A stretch of 64,000 nt of DNA from Chrysoperla carnea (GCF_905475395.1 NC_058338.1:37330935-37394934); one strand, 5' to 3'. Counted from the first letter of the stretch, positions 1 to 14,035 are shown. Program-made: numbers and translations. Notes: generated by a model from the letters alone, not told the origin.

Positions 1-3000
1 TTCTTTTCTTTTACATTAAAGATGTTTTTTAACCTTTTCTTACCAAAAGTTGCTTTTGATAAAATCACATAAGTATCCTTTTTTTTAAATAAAGAAAGAT
101 GTTTTAAAAAAAATTTTGAAAAAGATATCGTAACTTTTGTTGTTTAATTGTTCAACCAAGAAAAAAAAAATTGAAAGTGCAAAAAATATAAAATCACTAC
201 CTGATCAACACACAATCAAAATCAAAATTTATGATTTTTAATTCAATGACCTAACTTCAAGGATAATAAATTGACGAAAGAAGAAAAAAACTATCCAAGA
301 AATAGGCAGAGAGCACCTGGGCTGATTCAATGCTATTGTATTTTATTTTGCATACGTTTTGTCTACCTAAGAAGCTATTACGTACATTACTTTCTTACAT
401 AGAGTCTCGTGCCACCACCTGGGCCGTTCGACTATTAACATCCATCCAGACCAACATAAGATCTTTCTATAGGGACAAGCAGTCTGTGTTCATTGAAATC
501 ATATTCAATGCATTTTTTATTCAAGAAATGCATACATCAAAATAATCGGGACCATATTTAGTTTAAGGTTTGTTCTATTAAACAAAAAAGAAACACCCCC
601 TCTCAATAGAATTGTGTCGCGTGTCTTACGTAAGGGATATTATGATCGAGGATCGGTCTGCTGTCCTTAAAATGTTGTTTTTTCTTATCTATAAAAGTCA
701 GAAATACATTTGACTCATTTATTTTGAATTCTGAATCGTATTTCAACCAGGTGTATATACGGTTTTTTGTTGAAAGTATCAAGTAATTTGGTGTTTACAT
801 TGTGATATTATGTCAATTTTTGATAAACATTTTTTACTAAAATAATATCGATACATGCTTTTAATAGGTTTGTAGATCAAAGTTTTTTTTTGATACATCT
901 GCTTGGCTTTAGTTTTTATATATTTAAAAAAAAATGTTGTCATTTTTGTTAAAATTTGGAATAAAATAGTAAATATACCTAAATGCGTATCGATAATACA
1001 ATTCCAAAGTGCTTTCGAAGGTGCAATGAGGAAGTTTAGTGTAATTAAAGAATCCAAGAGGTCTAGCGAATTTGGAAAGTAAAATTTAATAACATTTCAA
1101 GGATTTCCTGGACTAAAAATAATGTTTATCAGATTAAAACAATTGAAAACTAATTTCAGTTGCTTTAATTTGAAGTGGTATTCAATTTGAATGTATATTG
1201 ATTATGTTTGATGAAAATCGAATGAGATCTGTAAAAAGCATAGTCTTTTACAGACTTTTATTTTTTCCTTTTTCACAATATGTCGTCTGGTGGTCGCCAT
1301 ATTGAATTTTCATGAATGCGATATCTTCAGTGAGCCACCCAAGGTTTAGACAAATCGATTGACGTAAGAATCATCAAAATCGGGTCACGTGTTTGGTCTC
1401 TAGTGTGTTACAAAACAACACATAACCACTCCTTTGAGTCGTGCAGTCGGGTAAAAACATACATAAATTCTTAGTCGCACAGCGAAGTGTTGCGCATAGT
1501 TACACAATTGCAGACCCTTTGTGGTCTATTACATTCAAAAACAAGAATGCGCGTATCTCTTTTAAATTTCCATTTTCAACTCTTTATGCATTACAGTTTA
1601 TCGCCAGAAAAATTTAAGAAAATTATCAAACTAGGCTAATACTTTTATAACACCCCAAATAATAATTTTTTTAAGTTGTGTTCATTGCCGTGGTAATAAC
1701 ATTTTTATTTTTTAATGGAATTAAACACTAGAAATTGAATCGTAATAATTTTACAGATTACAAATATAAAAGCTTTCACTTGAATGGATTATTACAGAGA
1801 AAATATTAAGAAATAATTTCCATATGATTAAACTTAAACTAAAATTTCAACCTTCTCTCAAAACTAATAAAAAAATTCACTTCAAATCAAAATACCCTCC
1901 ACTTAACCATAATTTAAATAAATTTTTAATTAAAAATAACATTTAACGGTATTTTCTTGAAAAAAAAATCGATTAAAAATCAAAAAAAGGTCAAAAATAA
2001 TATTTCTTAAATAACAATAAATAAGATTTCCATTCAATCAACAACCCCTATAAATGATTTAAAGAGTCCTTGAACCTTGTAAGTCTGTAACGTATACCTA
2101 CCCTTAACGATGATGATAATAAAAACTTACCCTTGAGCGCCTAAACTTTTTTATCATATGTCGTCCAACGTATATTCTAAGACAAAATTCAATTCAATAG
2201 ACGGAAGGGAAATAAATCAGGGGTGTTATTTGTAAGGGTAACATTTTTAGACCATCGGGTAATATGATGACCACTGTAACAGACTTGTTTTTTTTCATAA
2301 GAAATATAAGGGGATTGCTGTTTTTATGAAAGGATGCTGGATCCGCCGCGTCTTTGATATGCGTCCAGACATAATGTGGTCAAGACACCATTATAAAATG
2401 TTAATCAAGGGTGAAGGTAAAAAGGGTGGAATAATAGTTAAAAGTTGTCGAGGCAAACGACTACAAATTCTTCTGTCTGGAACGCAAAAGAAAACAGCAT
2501 AGCAGCCCTCCTTTTTAATTATTCCCCTAGGTCTATGGTGCATGATAACGGACTAAAAATCGTTGTCTAATGAATCAATAGTAATGAAAATGATTTAGTT
2601 GTTTACTTTAAGGGATGAATTTTATAAAAGTTTGCAAATAAAAATTATAATTATAAATATGACTTGCGATATGTTTATATTGTATCGTGTGAAATTATAT
2701 ACAATATTTTGAACTATAAATTTCTTTAATAATAGGGCAATTTAAAAACGGCCAAATTATGCAAAATTTATTGTTATGTCTGCTTCATTAAAGTAATCGT
2801 AGCTACGATATCCAGTCTAATTGTATCGTGTGCATAGGTATTAGCTAATATGCTAAAGCAAATGCTTATAGTGATTATGTGAGTTGATTTAAATGTAACG
2901 TGGTCTAAAAAATTTATATTCGATTTGTGAACTTTCAACTTAATGTCACAATACTTTAATGCAAATATACAGAACCGAATCAGTATTAATAGCTCGAGTC

Positions 3001-3615
3001 GAGGACGTATAAATAAGCGACGTTAAACGAGAATTCATTAAAAAGGCATTGAAAAAACCGTTAAATCGTTATTTTTCGACATATAATTCTATTTTTCGAA
3101 AACTTTTCGATAAATATATACAATAATTAAAAACAAGGAACATTCACAATCATTCTATCAACATGTCATTCCGACCAAAAATCAAGAAAATGAAACTGAA
3201 ATAAAATCCTTTCCTTTTGAATTTGTAATTATTTGGATAAGATGATTATTAACATTAAAAAGGATTTAAAAAAAATACAAAATTTAACTTATTTAAGAAA
3301 TTTTAATAGAATAATTTCAACTTGTAATAAAATATCTGTTTAAAAAGATTTGTATCTTAAAAACACAAAAACAGATAAAATCCAGAAACTTCGAATTGCA
3401 AGAGAAATTCAAACTTAACCTACATATAAAAGTAGGTTATACTAAATCAAATTTTCAAAATGATGGTTTGAAAATGAATTTCTTCTTTAGAGCTAGACCT
3501 TCGAGATAGTGAAAATTGAAAAGCCAAAAATACATTACCCTATTGAAGTTTTTAATAATATTAAAAGCAATTAAAATTTCTCAGACTTCGAAATATTTTG
3601 CAAAATATTATTTCT
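1..3615. other. No gene seen
   Basis: AT-rich DNA with only short chance ORFs. It should lie in or beyond the 3' part of Cyclin D, but I found no further cyclin exon here or anywhere below 14607. Shared short motifs (for example TTACGTAAGGG near 626) hint at old repeats. Confidence 0.5.
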
Positions 3616-3981
3616 TATTCGCATCGTGTGTGAGTTTTATTAGAGGCGTTTCCATGGTAATGATACACTACTTTAATTATAGAATTGGATGGATGCATAT
3701 ATAATTTTGTATGGATTGCATTTATGACTTACATTGAAAATTTAATATTATTGTCTCACAAATTTAAATAAATAATTATGATAATTTAAATTTGAAAAAT
3801 AATATTTTTGCAATTTAGTCTCTTAATTAATTAATTAGTGTTTTTCAATAATTTTAATTTGACATTTTCATTAACATGTAAAGAATTGCAAATTAGTCAT
3901 AACAGCCTCCTTCATCGCCAAAATTTCACTGGAAGCGCTGGCATCGATTTTATCGTCCCTACCATGACTACGCACACAACG
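3616..3981 (+). repeat. Dispersed repeat R, copy 1
   Basis: About 366 bp about 85-90% similar by eye to 19499-19848. Shared blocks: TGAGTTTTATTAGAGGCGTTTCCATGG, in pieces, TGAAAATTTAATATTATTGT, GGCATCGATTTTAT and CCATGACTACGCACACAACG. Class unknown. Confidence 0.75.
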
Positions 3982-5686
3982 AATAGACAAATAGAGAAAG
4001 GAAAATTTGTATATTCATCTCCATCGAAATTTTTTCTGTTTTAATTATTAATTTTGATTGGATAATATTTTTTTAATAATTTTTTTTCTAAAATATAATT
4101 TTCATTAACTGAATGACTGTTTACGGTTTTATGCTTTATTAAACAATAACAAGTTAATTTTTAATATTTAACCATTTGTTTATAAAAGCACGTGTTTCCA
4201 TTTAAATATTAACTTAAAATATGTTTAAGACACCTGTAGAATAATTTATAAATATTTACTTGTTTTTACTCATTATTATAAGTACACAATAATTAATATT
4301 TTTTTATTTTATTAATAAGGAAAATAAATAATATTATAATTGGATGAACGCCTTATAACTTCAACAAAAACATAAAATTCCTATTTTAAATATGAATAAT
4401 TTGCTTTCTATGGTATTCTAAATGAGAAAGATTATAAATATCTAAAATATCAGAAACTTTAACAGTAAAAAAGAAGAATTAAAATATAATTGAGATCTTC
4501 TTGATTAATTATTGAAATAATCTTGCCCCAGTTATCAACAGTTGTATATCAAAATTATATTTTTTGGATTCTGATGACGTCATATAGGTAAAAATTCCAA
4601 TTTTTGATAACACAGACAAATTTGATCCGATCTTATTAGAATTTTTTTAGAAATCCACTAATTTTCCGTCATTTTTTTCAGCTACGATGTCAGTTTTTTG
4701 CCAGCTTTCACTTATGTGCTTAATTCAGGAACCAATTGTCCAAATTTTTGAAACCTATTAGACTTAGATTAAACTTGATGACAAATTTGAAAAGTGTGAC
4801 TCCAATTTAGTAGGATTACATATTTGATTTATCAAAATTGCCAAAATGGTACTTTTTGATAAAGCGAATATATTAATAATAACTACAATTTTAATCTAAT
4901 TTTGTTTGTATTACTCCGTGTTATTTACTTGATTTATTATCAACAAAATTTTGATTTTGGAAATTAATCAGTTCCTTATGCAAAATAACTTAGGAAAGTA
5001 ATGAGTTCCTTAAAAATATGTTTTGCTAGGAAATTAAAAAAGTTTATCAATTAAATGTTCAGACTTTTTACGGTACACGAATATGGCGATTCTCCCCAAT
5101 TTTGCCTTTACTCTCATGTTAAATACTATCCGTATACGAATTTTCATCAAAATTGTTAGAGCCGATTCCGATATATATAAGGCGAAACCTAAATACGTGA
5201 TATCGGTGCTATGTACGCCCCTGCTAAGAAGAGACGTAAAGTAAATTATCGTTTCTATAAATTGTCCATTTAGTTTTAGTACATAAGTAAGGATAATCGT
5301 AAGAAAAAATAAACCTTATAATTGTTAAATTACCATCACCTACGCTCTACACAATGTATATGACCAGGGTAAGATATATCCGATAATAAAATGTCAATAT
5401 TTCGAAATTTATGGGTTTTTTCTTGACCATTTGGTGACCAGGTGTTGTATGCGACACCAATGTATCTTCATACACATAGAGTTTACGGGTCAAAACCACA
5501 AGATGTCACAATTCAATTATAAACAATTTGTTTTTAAAATCTTTATTTATTTATATACTATTAAATTTGACTTTGTTGTAAAAATATTAATTGTTGTCTT
5601 ACTTATGTTGTCTTATTTGTACAAAAAATGCAGCTGAATGACGTTTTAAAAAAATGATTTTTTAAAATTCTACCATTGATACAACG

Positions 5687-5957
5687 AAGCATGTACTATA
5701 TATGGGTATATTAAATTTAGTCTAAAGTTTGTAACGCTAAGAAATAATGACAATAGGAACAAAATTTGAGTAAAGGTCAATTATTTGATTTCTATAACCA
5801 ATATCGGACAAAAAATATAATAGTGTACCAAATAGAACAAACGCAATATGAACACCTATACCAAAATTTTTTCGTAGCCTCAACATTTGCAAGCGTTACA
5901 AACTTGGGTCTAAACATAACATACCTTGCATATTACATATAAACATGGTATAAAAAT
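5687..5957. repeat. Two family-G ends head to head
   Basis: 5687-5775 reads forward (TAGTCTAAAGTTTGTAACGC) and 5854-5957 reads in reverse (GCGTTACAAACTTGGGTCTA, ending CATGGTATAAAAA), separated by about 80 bp. Confidence 0.65.
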
Positions 5958-6573
5958 AACTATTCTTGTCTAATATATAGTTTACGCTAAAAAAATACCA
6001 ACTTCGAATTTTCTTTTCAAACTTTCAAGACAAAAGACAAAATATTTTTTAGAATAGTTAAACAACTAAACTACACGTTTAAAATATTTTATTTCAAACA
6101 ATAAGACTTATGTCATTCCATAATTACAGTAAATCATATAATTAATTGAATTTTGAATACTTCCCATAATTTGTAACTAATATGACATGGAAAGATTAAT
6201 GACTAAACAAAAGCGCACGAGACAAAATTCAATCGACCACAAATTTTACGGAAATAATAAAAACAACATTACACATTTTGTTTTTAACTTTTAAAGGTAC
6301 ATTTTTTTAAATAAAAATTAATTTTTAATCGTAGAAATATATATATTTTATAATTGACAGGGGTGGATTTTATATTTTTTCTTTGGACTGCTCCGATTAT
6401 ATAATATTTTAACAATATTTGTTTGTCCACATGCCCTTTCAATTAAATGCCACATCGATAGACAATACTTTTGGGTTTATTAAAGCTACATTCCTAACGT
6501 ACCACCTAACGTACAAAATTTTGTTGCCTGTATTTTCGTACAAATCATTTTAATATTGCCGTGAAAATCATTT

Positions 6574-6947
6574 AGTCTGTGGGACAGCACCCTTTTTGTT
6601 AAATGATTAATACATACTTGAAACTTCGTCAGTGGCTTCCTTTTGACGAACCAACCAAACTTTCTCTACGATTTTTTTCTACGAAGTACCGTGTTTTCAA
6701 ATGAGTATATTAACCTCTTATTTAAGATATCAGTCTGAAAAGATGCACAAGGAATTCGTCGGGCACTATGACCACTTGTTAATATTAATAATTATTAAAC
6801 AACAATAATTAAGTGTTTTTGTTTTTCAATGCACACATACATGGCTCAATTTCGCTGATATTATTAATGTTATCAAATGGTCCTAGTGTCCGATAAATTC
6901 CCTACTGAATTTTTTCAGATTGATAGTTTAAATTTGATGTTGTCACG
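6574..6947. mobile_element. Long-TIR MITE, truncated copy (family A)
   Basis: Starts TAGTCTGTGGGACAGCACCC and carries the left arm, the centre and part of the right arm of the element at 22996; the last 150 bp are missing. Confidence 0.75.
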
Positions 6948-6979
6948 TTAATAAATTTAAAGATATGAAATAATTTTTA

Positions 6980-7080
6980 TCATCACTTTTTATACCATGT
7001 ATATATGTAATATATCAAGATGCTACCAAGAAAATTATTATATAGGTGTTCATAAAATCACCTAATTAATCCATTTACTT
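6980..7080 (+). repeat. Family-G fragment
   Basis: Contains TTTTTATACCATGTATATAT and TAGGTGTTCATAAAATCACC followed by TAATTAATCCATTTA; shortened internally and at the far end. Confidence 0.65.
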
Positions 7081-9802
7081 TCTTATATAAAATATTTTCA
7101 ATCCAACACTGTAGTTTAGGCGTAAAAATATTTTTATTCTGTGACTTATTAATCCCTCTCACACATACACAACACCCACCCTAAACTATAAATTTGTATA
7201 TAAACTAGTAAGGGAATTAAAAAAAATACACTATTTATGAATGAACATGCAATGCAACGCACTATGCATAGTTATTACCTACTAGTGATAAAATGTTTTT
7301 AGAGGGTGGCTTTTTGTTTTTATATTAGTGTTGGAATGACCACCACTGATACAAATAATTAGGGCCGTGGCAGGTCCCCAATCTGCCCGGATCCAGATGT
7401 GATAATAATATAAATTGTTTTTAGGGGTTATTTACTTTACTTACTCATACACTTTGTTGATTAATATCGATTTTATATACAGTAATTAAAAATAATTATA
7501 ATTTACACATATTTAACATAATTAAAGTTACTTTTAAAAAGAAAACTGAATTTTCATACAAAATTTGGGAATTTCACAGGTTTTCAATTTAAAAAACGGC
7601 ACTTAACTTAACATTGTCCCCAAAACTGTGACACCGAATACTATAATCAATATAGGATTTAAAAAATATATTATGAATCCTATTTAAGGTTGATCGAACA
7701 TTAAGGCAATCTCTCGATAAATATCTCAATTTTTGATATGTTATTAATTTCTAATCACTCGTATAAAGTAATCCTTTGAGAAAAAAAATTGAAAAAGGGT
7801 TTTCCTGTTAATAAAATAAGGTGGTTTTTCAGATCTGTAAAGGCAGAACAGTGACCCACATGTCAAAAGCCGTGGCCTGTTCAGATATATTTCTTCAAAT
7901 CAAGCATTGAAGTCAAAAATAAATAGTTTAACATATTATTTAATGTTAAGTATAGTAGTCAGGCATCAATTGGTATTAAAATTGGTGGATAGATAGCATA
8001 GACTAGGGCCAGTGCACTTTTTGTAAACTAATTAGAACGAAAATCTGTTAATTTTCCGCTTTACGAAAATTTTCATAAGTAGCCGTTTTTTCTCATTCAA
8101 ATAAGATTGAATAACAAATGCAACAGGATGACTGTTGCATTTGAGACTTCTTAGCTGCACCAAATTCTGTATTTAAGGTAATACAAGCGAGCGCCAAGGC
8201 AATTTTAGATTTAGGGTTGAAATTATTAATAAAATTTTTCGATATCTGCCTTTGTTTTCGAAATATCGAAAGCTAAATAATAAATTTTCAATTTTCAATA
8301 TTTTGAAAATTACTCCAGATATCGAAAAATTGTATTATTACTTTTTGTATTATATTGTCAAGTTATAACATAATTCCCCATCAAAATTGGAAATATTTAC
8401 TTTTTCAAATTCGTGTTCCCACTACCGTGCTCATACATCTTTAATTAGTCCGGCACAACAAGTTTTTTTCCGACAAAACAGGTTTTAAACAATTTATTAA
8501 GGTTTTAACATTTATTTAAATAGTTTTTTTTTAATTTCCGCCGACTGTTTTCCCATGAGACCAATTATTAAATATGCCTACTTTTTAAGTTATTTAAATA
8601 ATCGGAAAATTTTTCAGTATTGATTTAGACTTTGTCAAACTTCATATAAAAAAATCAAGCATTTTATTTGAAATTACTTTGGAGGAGCTCATTTCTAAGA
8701 AATCATTTTTCGTCGCAATACATATTTTCAGAAAATGTGAAACTACATGATTTATTATGAAATTTTATAATTTTTTTGTATGAAACTATGATTTGTTTTA
8801 AAATTACAAAATTCTAATAGACATGTAGTCGTGTTTTATTAATGACGTCATCAATTCATATAATAACTCATTGAAGGGTAACAAAAAATATGTAAAGGTA
8901 CTATACCAACATTGAAAACAAATTATAATTATTGTATTTAATGATCAGTTTTTATAGGTTTGACGCGTTTTAAAATGCATATAAAAGTCAAAAACAGCAT
9001 GTGCCCTTTGCCCTTTGATTGAATACATTGTCTACTAGCATAAGCATTCAATAGTTACCTTACTTTACATTTCCGTTTTGTGTAGGTATAGTTCCCTTAA
9101 AATACTAGGCATTATTCAAAATTGATGCACATATGTTCATATTATTGTTTTATTGACTCGTGAAAAATAATTCCAATAATTTGACTTTATTGGTATTTTA
9201 AAAAACAAATATAATTTAAATGAACTAAACACATGCATCATGCTGTAAATTTTTAACACATTAATAAGTGATTATAACCACTAAAATATTAAATTGAGAG
9301 CAGAATAGGGGTCAGAGGTACGAATGATTCACACTACAATATTTTAAAATCGACATATTGGCCTATCATTTTTTTCAAAATATTCTAAACTAGCAACTCT
9401 TCTGCATATGTAACTAAATTAACCAAATCTACTTGAAATAGAAAATTTTCTGAATCAAGAAAAGTAAAATTATTTAAAAGAGACGAATATTGATTTCCTT
9501 TCCAAAAAATGTCAAAAAAATCGGTCTAGAATTTAAGTAACTTACAAATTTTTAGCACAATCAAGAAAAAATAGAATTTTCTTTGAATCCGACGAAATTT
9601 GATAATCCATGTATGAGCCGGACTCAATGATATATGACCCCGACCCATTGATAAGAGAATCTACGCGTAGTTGAAAGTAGATAATAAAAATCTTTTTTAC
9701 CAGAATGGTGGAATCGATATGGTAAGTAAAAGAAGTATATATTTACTTATTAAGTTCATACTTTGAGAATAAATACTTCACTTTAATTCTCTACCAAAGA
9801 CA
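7081..9802. other. No gene seen
   Basis: AT-rich intronic or intergenic DNA below Cyclin D exon 3. Apart from the foldback at 8215, I see no coding pattern or RNA gene. The same holds for 3982-5686, 10103-11027, 11461-12577 and 13086-13968. Confidence 0.5.
8215..8345. repeat. Short foldback repeat
   Basis: ATTAATAAAATTTTTCGATA and its complement TATCGAAAAATTGTATTATTA form imperfect arms of about 28 bp around an AT-rich centre. Confidence 0.5.
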
Positions 9803-10102
9803 TCTGGATGCCGGATACTACAGAACTATTGCTTCCTGAAAAAGCTAAGAAAAAAATAAGAAAATGTTCTTTACCAAATTTGGATCGGAGGCCTAATTTA
9901 CGAGATAATTATCTTACTTTTATTTATAATCAATTAATAAAAAATACATTCCTTTTTATTAATTGTTTATACTAGGAGTAGGATAATTATCTCGTAAATT
10001 AGGCCTCAGATCCAAATTTGGTAAATATAATTTTCTTCTTTTTTTTCTCAGCTTTTTCAGGAGGCAATAGTTCTTCAGTCAATACTAGAACACCCTGTAT
10101 AC
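9803..10102. mobile_element. Foldback element with about 100-bp terminal inverted repeats
   Basis: The best-matched arms are 9824-9915 and 9980-10076, with GAACTATTGCTTCCTGAAAA against its reverse complement and a shared CCAAATTTGGATC core. The centre is about 65 bp of AT-rich sequence with no ORF. The right end reads ACACCCTGTAT, as in some Tc1/mariner-like elements (class is inference). Confidence 0.7.
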
Positions 10103-11027
10103 TATTTCTCTAGCTTGTTTTAGCCACGGGTATTGCACTGTGAAATTCCGCACGGGTCGAGTTAGTTCCAAGTATTTCTCTCGGCAATACCGAATTTGCT
10201 CATCACTAGACATTTGCTAGGCAATGTGGTATTACTAGGAAATAGAGTATTCGAAAGTATAATAGTGTAGCAATGTTTTAGATCAGAAAATCTAGAAACA
10301 TAAAAATTTCAAACAAGCTTTAATCTACATATCAATAACGTAATCGCACGTGGCCACTTTAAATACATACAGGTGTGACCATTTGTTCCAAAACATAAAA
10401 TTTTAATATTCTTTGTTTAAAAATTGAATTTTTATAATTCAAACAAGTTATGCTTATTATTATTATTGACAAGAGATGTACATATGTTGTTCATATTACC
10501 AAAAATTATGTTTATTGCATTCAATGTCTAAAAATCTTAATAAAAATTATACCACACCTGGGAAGCCGTATAATAAAACAGTATAGCAAAAAAAAATCAG
10601 CTGATTAAATCCATATATACCCTTTATAAAAATCAACAAAATTATTTATGCAAATATTAAGTTACAATAAAAATAATATACTATTTTATATGAATTCATA
10701 TATGTTTATCCTTGTTTAATAGTGGACAACGTATTATTTTGATAATAAGATTGTTCGACTTCCATATCGAACTTATTTCACCCAAGTTATTTTCAGTTCA
10801 ATTTTGCAAGACTGTCGAATATTCTTGAAGGGCGAATAATCTCAATTTTTAAAGATAATGTACGAACGCTAGAAATTCATAATATTTATAAAGCGCATTT
10901 TGTAATAGCCGTATTCAGACAAAAGAATGATACAGAAAATAAAATTCTTAGCAGAAAATGAAACATGATTTACGATGTATACGATACATTAATTATTATC
11001 TTAGAATCTTACTTATTTTAATAACAA

Positions 11028-11460
11028 GCTTGATATCCGCCCACTTCACTGGGCTTAAAAATAAAAACCACCCCTTTATAGGCTCCACCTATCTTGATCT
11101 CACATATTCCCCTTCCGTGACACTAGAAGGAATTGTTTTACACAGCTAAAATATTTGAACAATTTTCAATTTTTTTAAGTGTATGTGTATATCAGAGAAA
11201 GAAGACCATGAATTGTTTGACATTTACTATTATAAATTTTTACAGAAATCTTTAATTTATGGTTTAAAATGATGATCGTAGATGGAGCAGTAAAATGTCA
11301 GAATAAATTTAATTTTTTAAATTTTGTTTTTAAATATATCTTTTTAAATTTCATTCAAATTCATTCGCTAGCTTTTGCGTGAAAGCGTCACAAACAAACA
11401 AGCAAACAAACATACAAACAAACAAACTTAATTACTTTCCCATTTATAATATATAGGGAT
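11028..11460 (+). repeat. LINE-like 3' tail, copy 1
   Basis: Contains GATATCCGCCCACTTCACTG, GCTAGCTTTTGCGTGAAAGC and a (CAAA)n tail before ATATAGGGAT. Tails of this form are typical of RTE-like non-LTR elements in insects (established), but no reverse transcriptase is present, so class is inferred. Confidence 0.6.
11390..11427 (+). repeat. (CAAA)n microsatellite
   Basis: Imperfect CAAA repeats forming the tail of the LINE-like fragment. Confidence 0.85.
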
Positions 11461-12590
11461 TATGACTTATGACTTTCTAAAAACGCTACCATCCGGCTCG
11501 AAGGACCAAATATATTCTTATTTGAATTTGATTGCAACTTTTTATTATCCCACTAAAAAATTCTTTCACAATTGATACAGTATTTAATTTGCCATAACAA
11601 TAACCTTCTTTATTTGCTTTAACAATACCTTCTTCGGATAGATCAGTTTGAGAGCGGATTTAAAAATAGGTTTATCTAAATTCGACTAAAAATTCCATAT
11701 AACTGTAGAATATATATTTTCAAAGTTTGGTTAATATTATAATGGAAGTAATAAGATTTGTTAAGGCTTCGATTAAATTTAAATATTAAATAATTTTAGA
11801 AGCTAATAGTTTTATTTTTCGTACATAAACAAAGATAAAATATTACATAAAAATATATTCATCTCTTTTAAAGTAAAATTATTTAAATTCAAAGCGCATA
11901 AAACTCATATACCTATATTTAAACTTGTCTGACACGGATAATAGAATATTACGCATAAAAATAAAATGCACGTGGTCCTCATACCATTTCCCTAAACTGG
12001 TTGCATATATTAATGCACAATTATATTCGCGAATATAATTTTAATACAAAAAAAAACTGGCTTAGGTTGTTTTAATATGAATTTTTATACAATAAATCTT
12101 TTTTTTTTATTAATTTCGATTACAAATTAAAATATTCCGCATGCGTCATACATCTTATAACTTTGCATACAGCTGTGTATGTAATTGGTCCATATTCACC
12201 TAAAAGCCTTTTAAATATTCAAAAGTCTTCTTGGTTTAACTTTGTAAAGCAAATAAAACACCGTAACTCTTATCATTGTTTATATAATTTTAACTTTTAA
12301 AATCACAATCGAAATAAAGAAGAGAGTAATTGTTATTGAACAGTAACAAGAAATTAAGGATTGCTTCTGCAATCAGGCAGTTGGCAACACAATCAGCGAA
12401 GTAAAAATTTTGGTTTAGGTTGAGAATATTTAAACAAAAGGTTATTTTATCTCTGATGTGCAAATGTTTTTTGGGGTTGCTACTTTTAAGCTCATATTTT
12501 AATGTGTATTTTGTTCGTCGGATATCTTAAGCCCTTGGACAAAGAGGAAAATCAATCTAAAAACATTTTCGCAATTCTAAATACCATCTT

Positions 12591-13072
12591 TGCCTAAGTG
12601 GTCAAGCGAGTAAAGGTGTAAACGCCTTTAACCGTTTGACCAGGCATGGGCAAACGTGGCTTAGAGAAGTTCGGACTTCTGTATCTTAAATACGAGTAAG
12701 ACAGTGACAACCTAATCAGTGACAAGCAAAAATACGAGTAAGACAGAGAGACAACATTTTTTTCTACTTATCTCATTACTATAAGAGAAACTAAGATAGG
12801 TAGAAGAGTCGTATACCGGTCTCGCTTCCTCCTCTATGAGCAATGCGGACTGGATAAAGAGACACAATAAAGTTAATGGCACACAATAAAGTTATAACAA
12901 TGGTGACTTCGACTTAAAATAACTCACACATGCCTGCGTTTGACTACTTAGACTGGGGGTTGAGGGTTCGAATTCATACACATGATAAAAATTTAATTGT
13001 ATTTACTCGGATGATGTTGGTGAAACTGTTATAGACGCATGTCTGAGGAACGGAGGTTAAATCTCATTATAT
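12591..13072 (+). mobile_element. Second tRNA-derived SINE, split by a MITE
   Basis: Parts 12591-12640 and 12945-13072 together make a short SINE: an A-box-like CTAAGTGGTCAAGCGAG and the B box GGGTTCGAATTC, now 300 bp apart. The 13-bp direct repeat TAAATACCATCTT flanks it at 12578-12590 and 13073-13085. The interrupted head proves that the MITE came after the SINE. Confidence 0.82.
12641..12936. mobile_element. hAT-type MITE nested in the SINE
   Basis: 296 bp with termini CAGGCATG and CATGCCTG and an exact 8-bp target-site duplication CGTTTGAC at 12633-12640 and 12937-12944. CAG...CTG ends, a CAGGCATGGGCAAACG start and 8-bp duplications are the known signature of hAT elements. It has no ORF, so is non-autonomous. 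Confidence 0.85.
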
Positions 13073-13968
13073 TAAATACCATCTTAAAACATTATAAGAA
13101 GGCTAATATCAGAACTGGCTCGAAGGACCAGATAATATTTGGATCTAAAGTTTTAACTAAAAAACAATTCAAAGTAAAAAATATGACATCGAAGAAATAA
13201 AATTGGACACAGATATTGTACAACTCATAGGTTACGGGTTCGATCCTCACATTAATGAATTTTTTCCATACTTAGAATATTGACGTTAAAAATGTTCCAG
13301 AAAAAAAATTTAATACTTCTATAAAAACACCAAAAATTTGGTTCTGCTTCATTGAATCAAAAAGAAATAATTCTTTTTTTTTTACCCTTTTGAAATATTT
13401 ACGAAATTTCTAAACAAAATTTTTTTGATATTCAAAAGAGTAACTAAACACCAAGAATAGCCAATCTAAATACTAAAACATCTGCCTGTGATATAATAAT
13501 ACAAGTGCAGAAGTATTAGAAAACACGTCGTGGCACTTTGATTAGGGCGCGCAACAGCTATTATAACCCTACATATAAACTAAACATGTTATTATGCATT
13601 TTTGAACAGGGTGAATATAACACCATCAATATACTAGCGAACAGTAAGCAAAGCAACAGTACTCTTTACTGTAGACATATTTAAAGATCCAGTTTAGATT
13701 ATTTTTTATTTATAAAAATTGTTTATGTTTATAAATAATAAAAATTTGGTCAAGTTTTTCATTGAAATCTAAAAAACAAGTTATGATAAATATTACTGCA
13801 CTTTTATATAAGATCAAGTTATATTGTATAATCATTTTTTATGGTTTCCAGAAAAATTAGGATCTAGTAGTTCAAAAAAGATAAATACTTGGAATAGAGA
13901 AAGCTCAAGAAAAAGTCATTCTCCTGCAAAGGTCAACTTTTGTATACGTCATAGTAAACTATTTGCAA

Positions 13969-14015
13969 GAATCCGGCTAAGTGGCCGAGCGATTAAAGGC
14001 GCAATGGCCGTTGCC
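13969..14015 (+). repeat. SINE head fragment
   Basis: Contains GGCTAAGTGGCCGAGCGATT followed by AAAGGCGCAATGGCC, an A-box half of the same SINE type, with no B box, body or tail. It abuts a copy of the TTTTTATACCATG family at 14036. Confidence 0.6.
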
Positions 14016-14035
14016 AAAAATGATTTTATTTAGTT

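Noticed and set aside
330..545. 71-aa plus-strand ORF and other short ORFs in 1-14000
   Set aside because: Low-complexity F/L/I/K/N composition expected by chance in AT-rich DNA; no homology signal.
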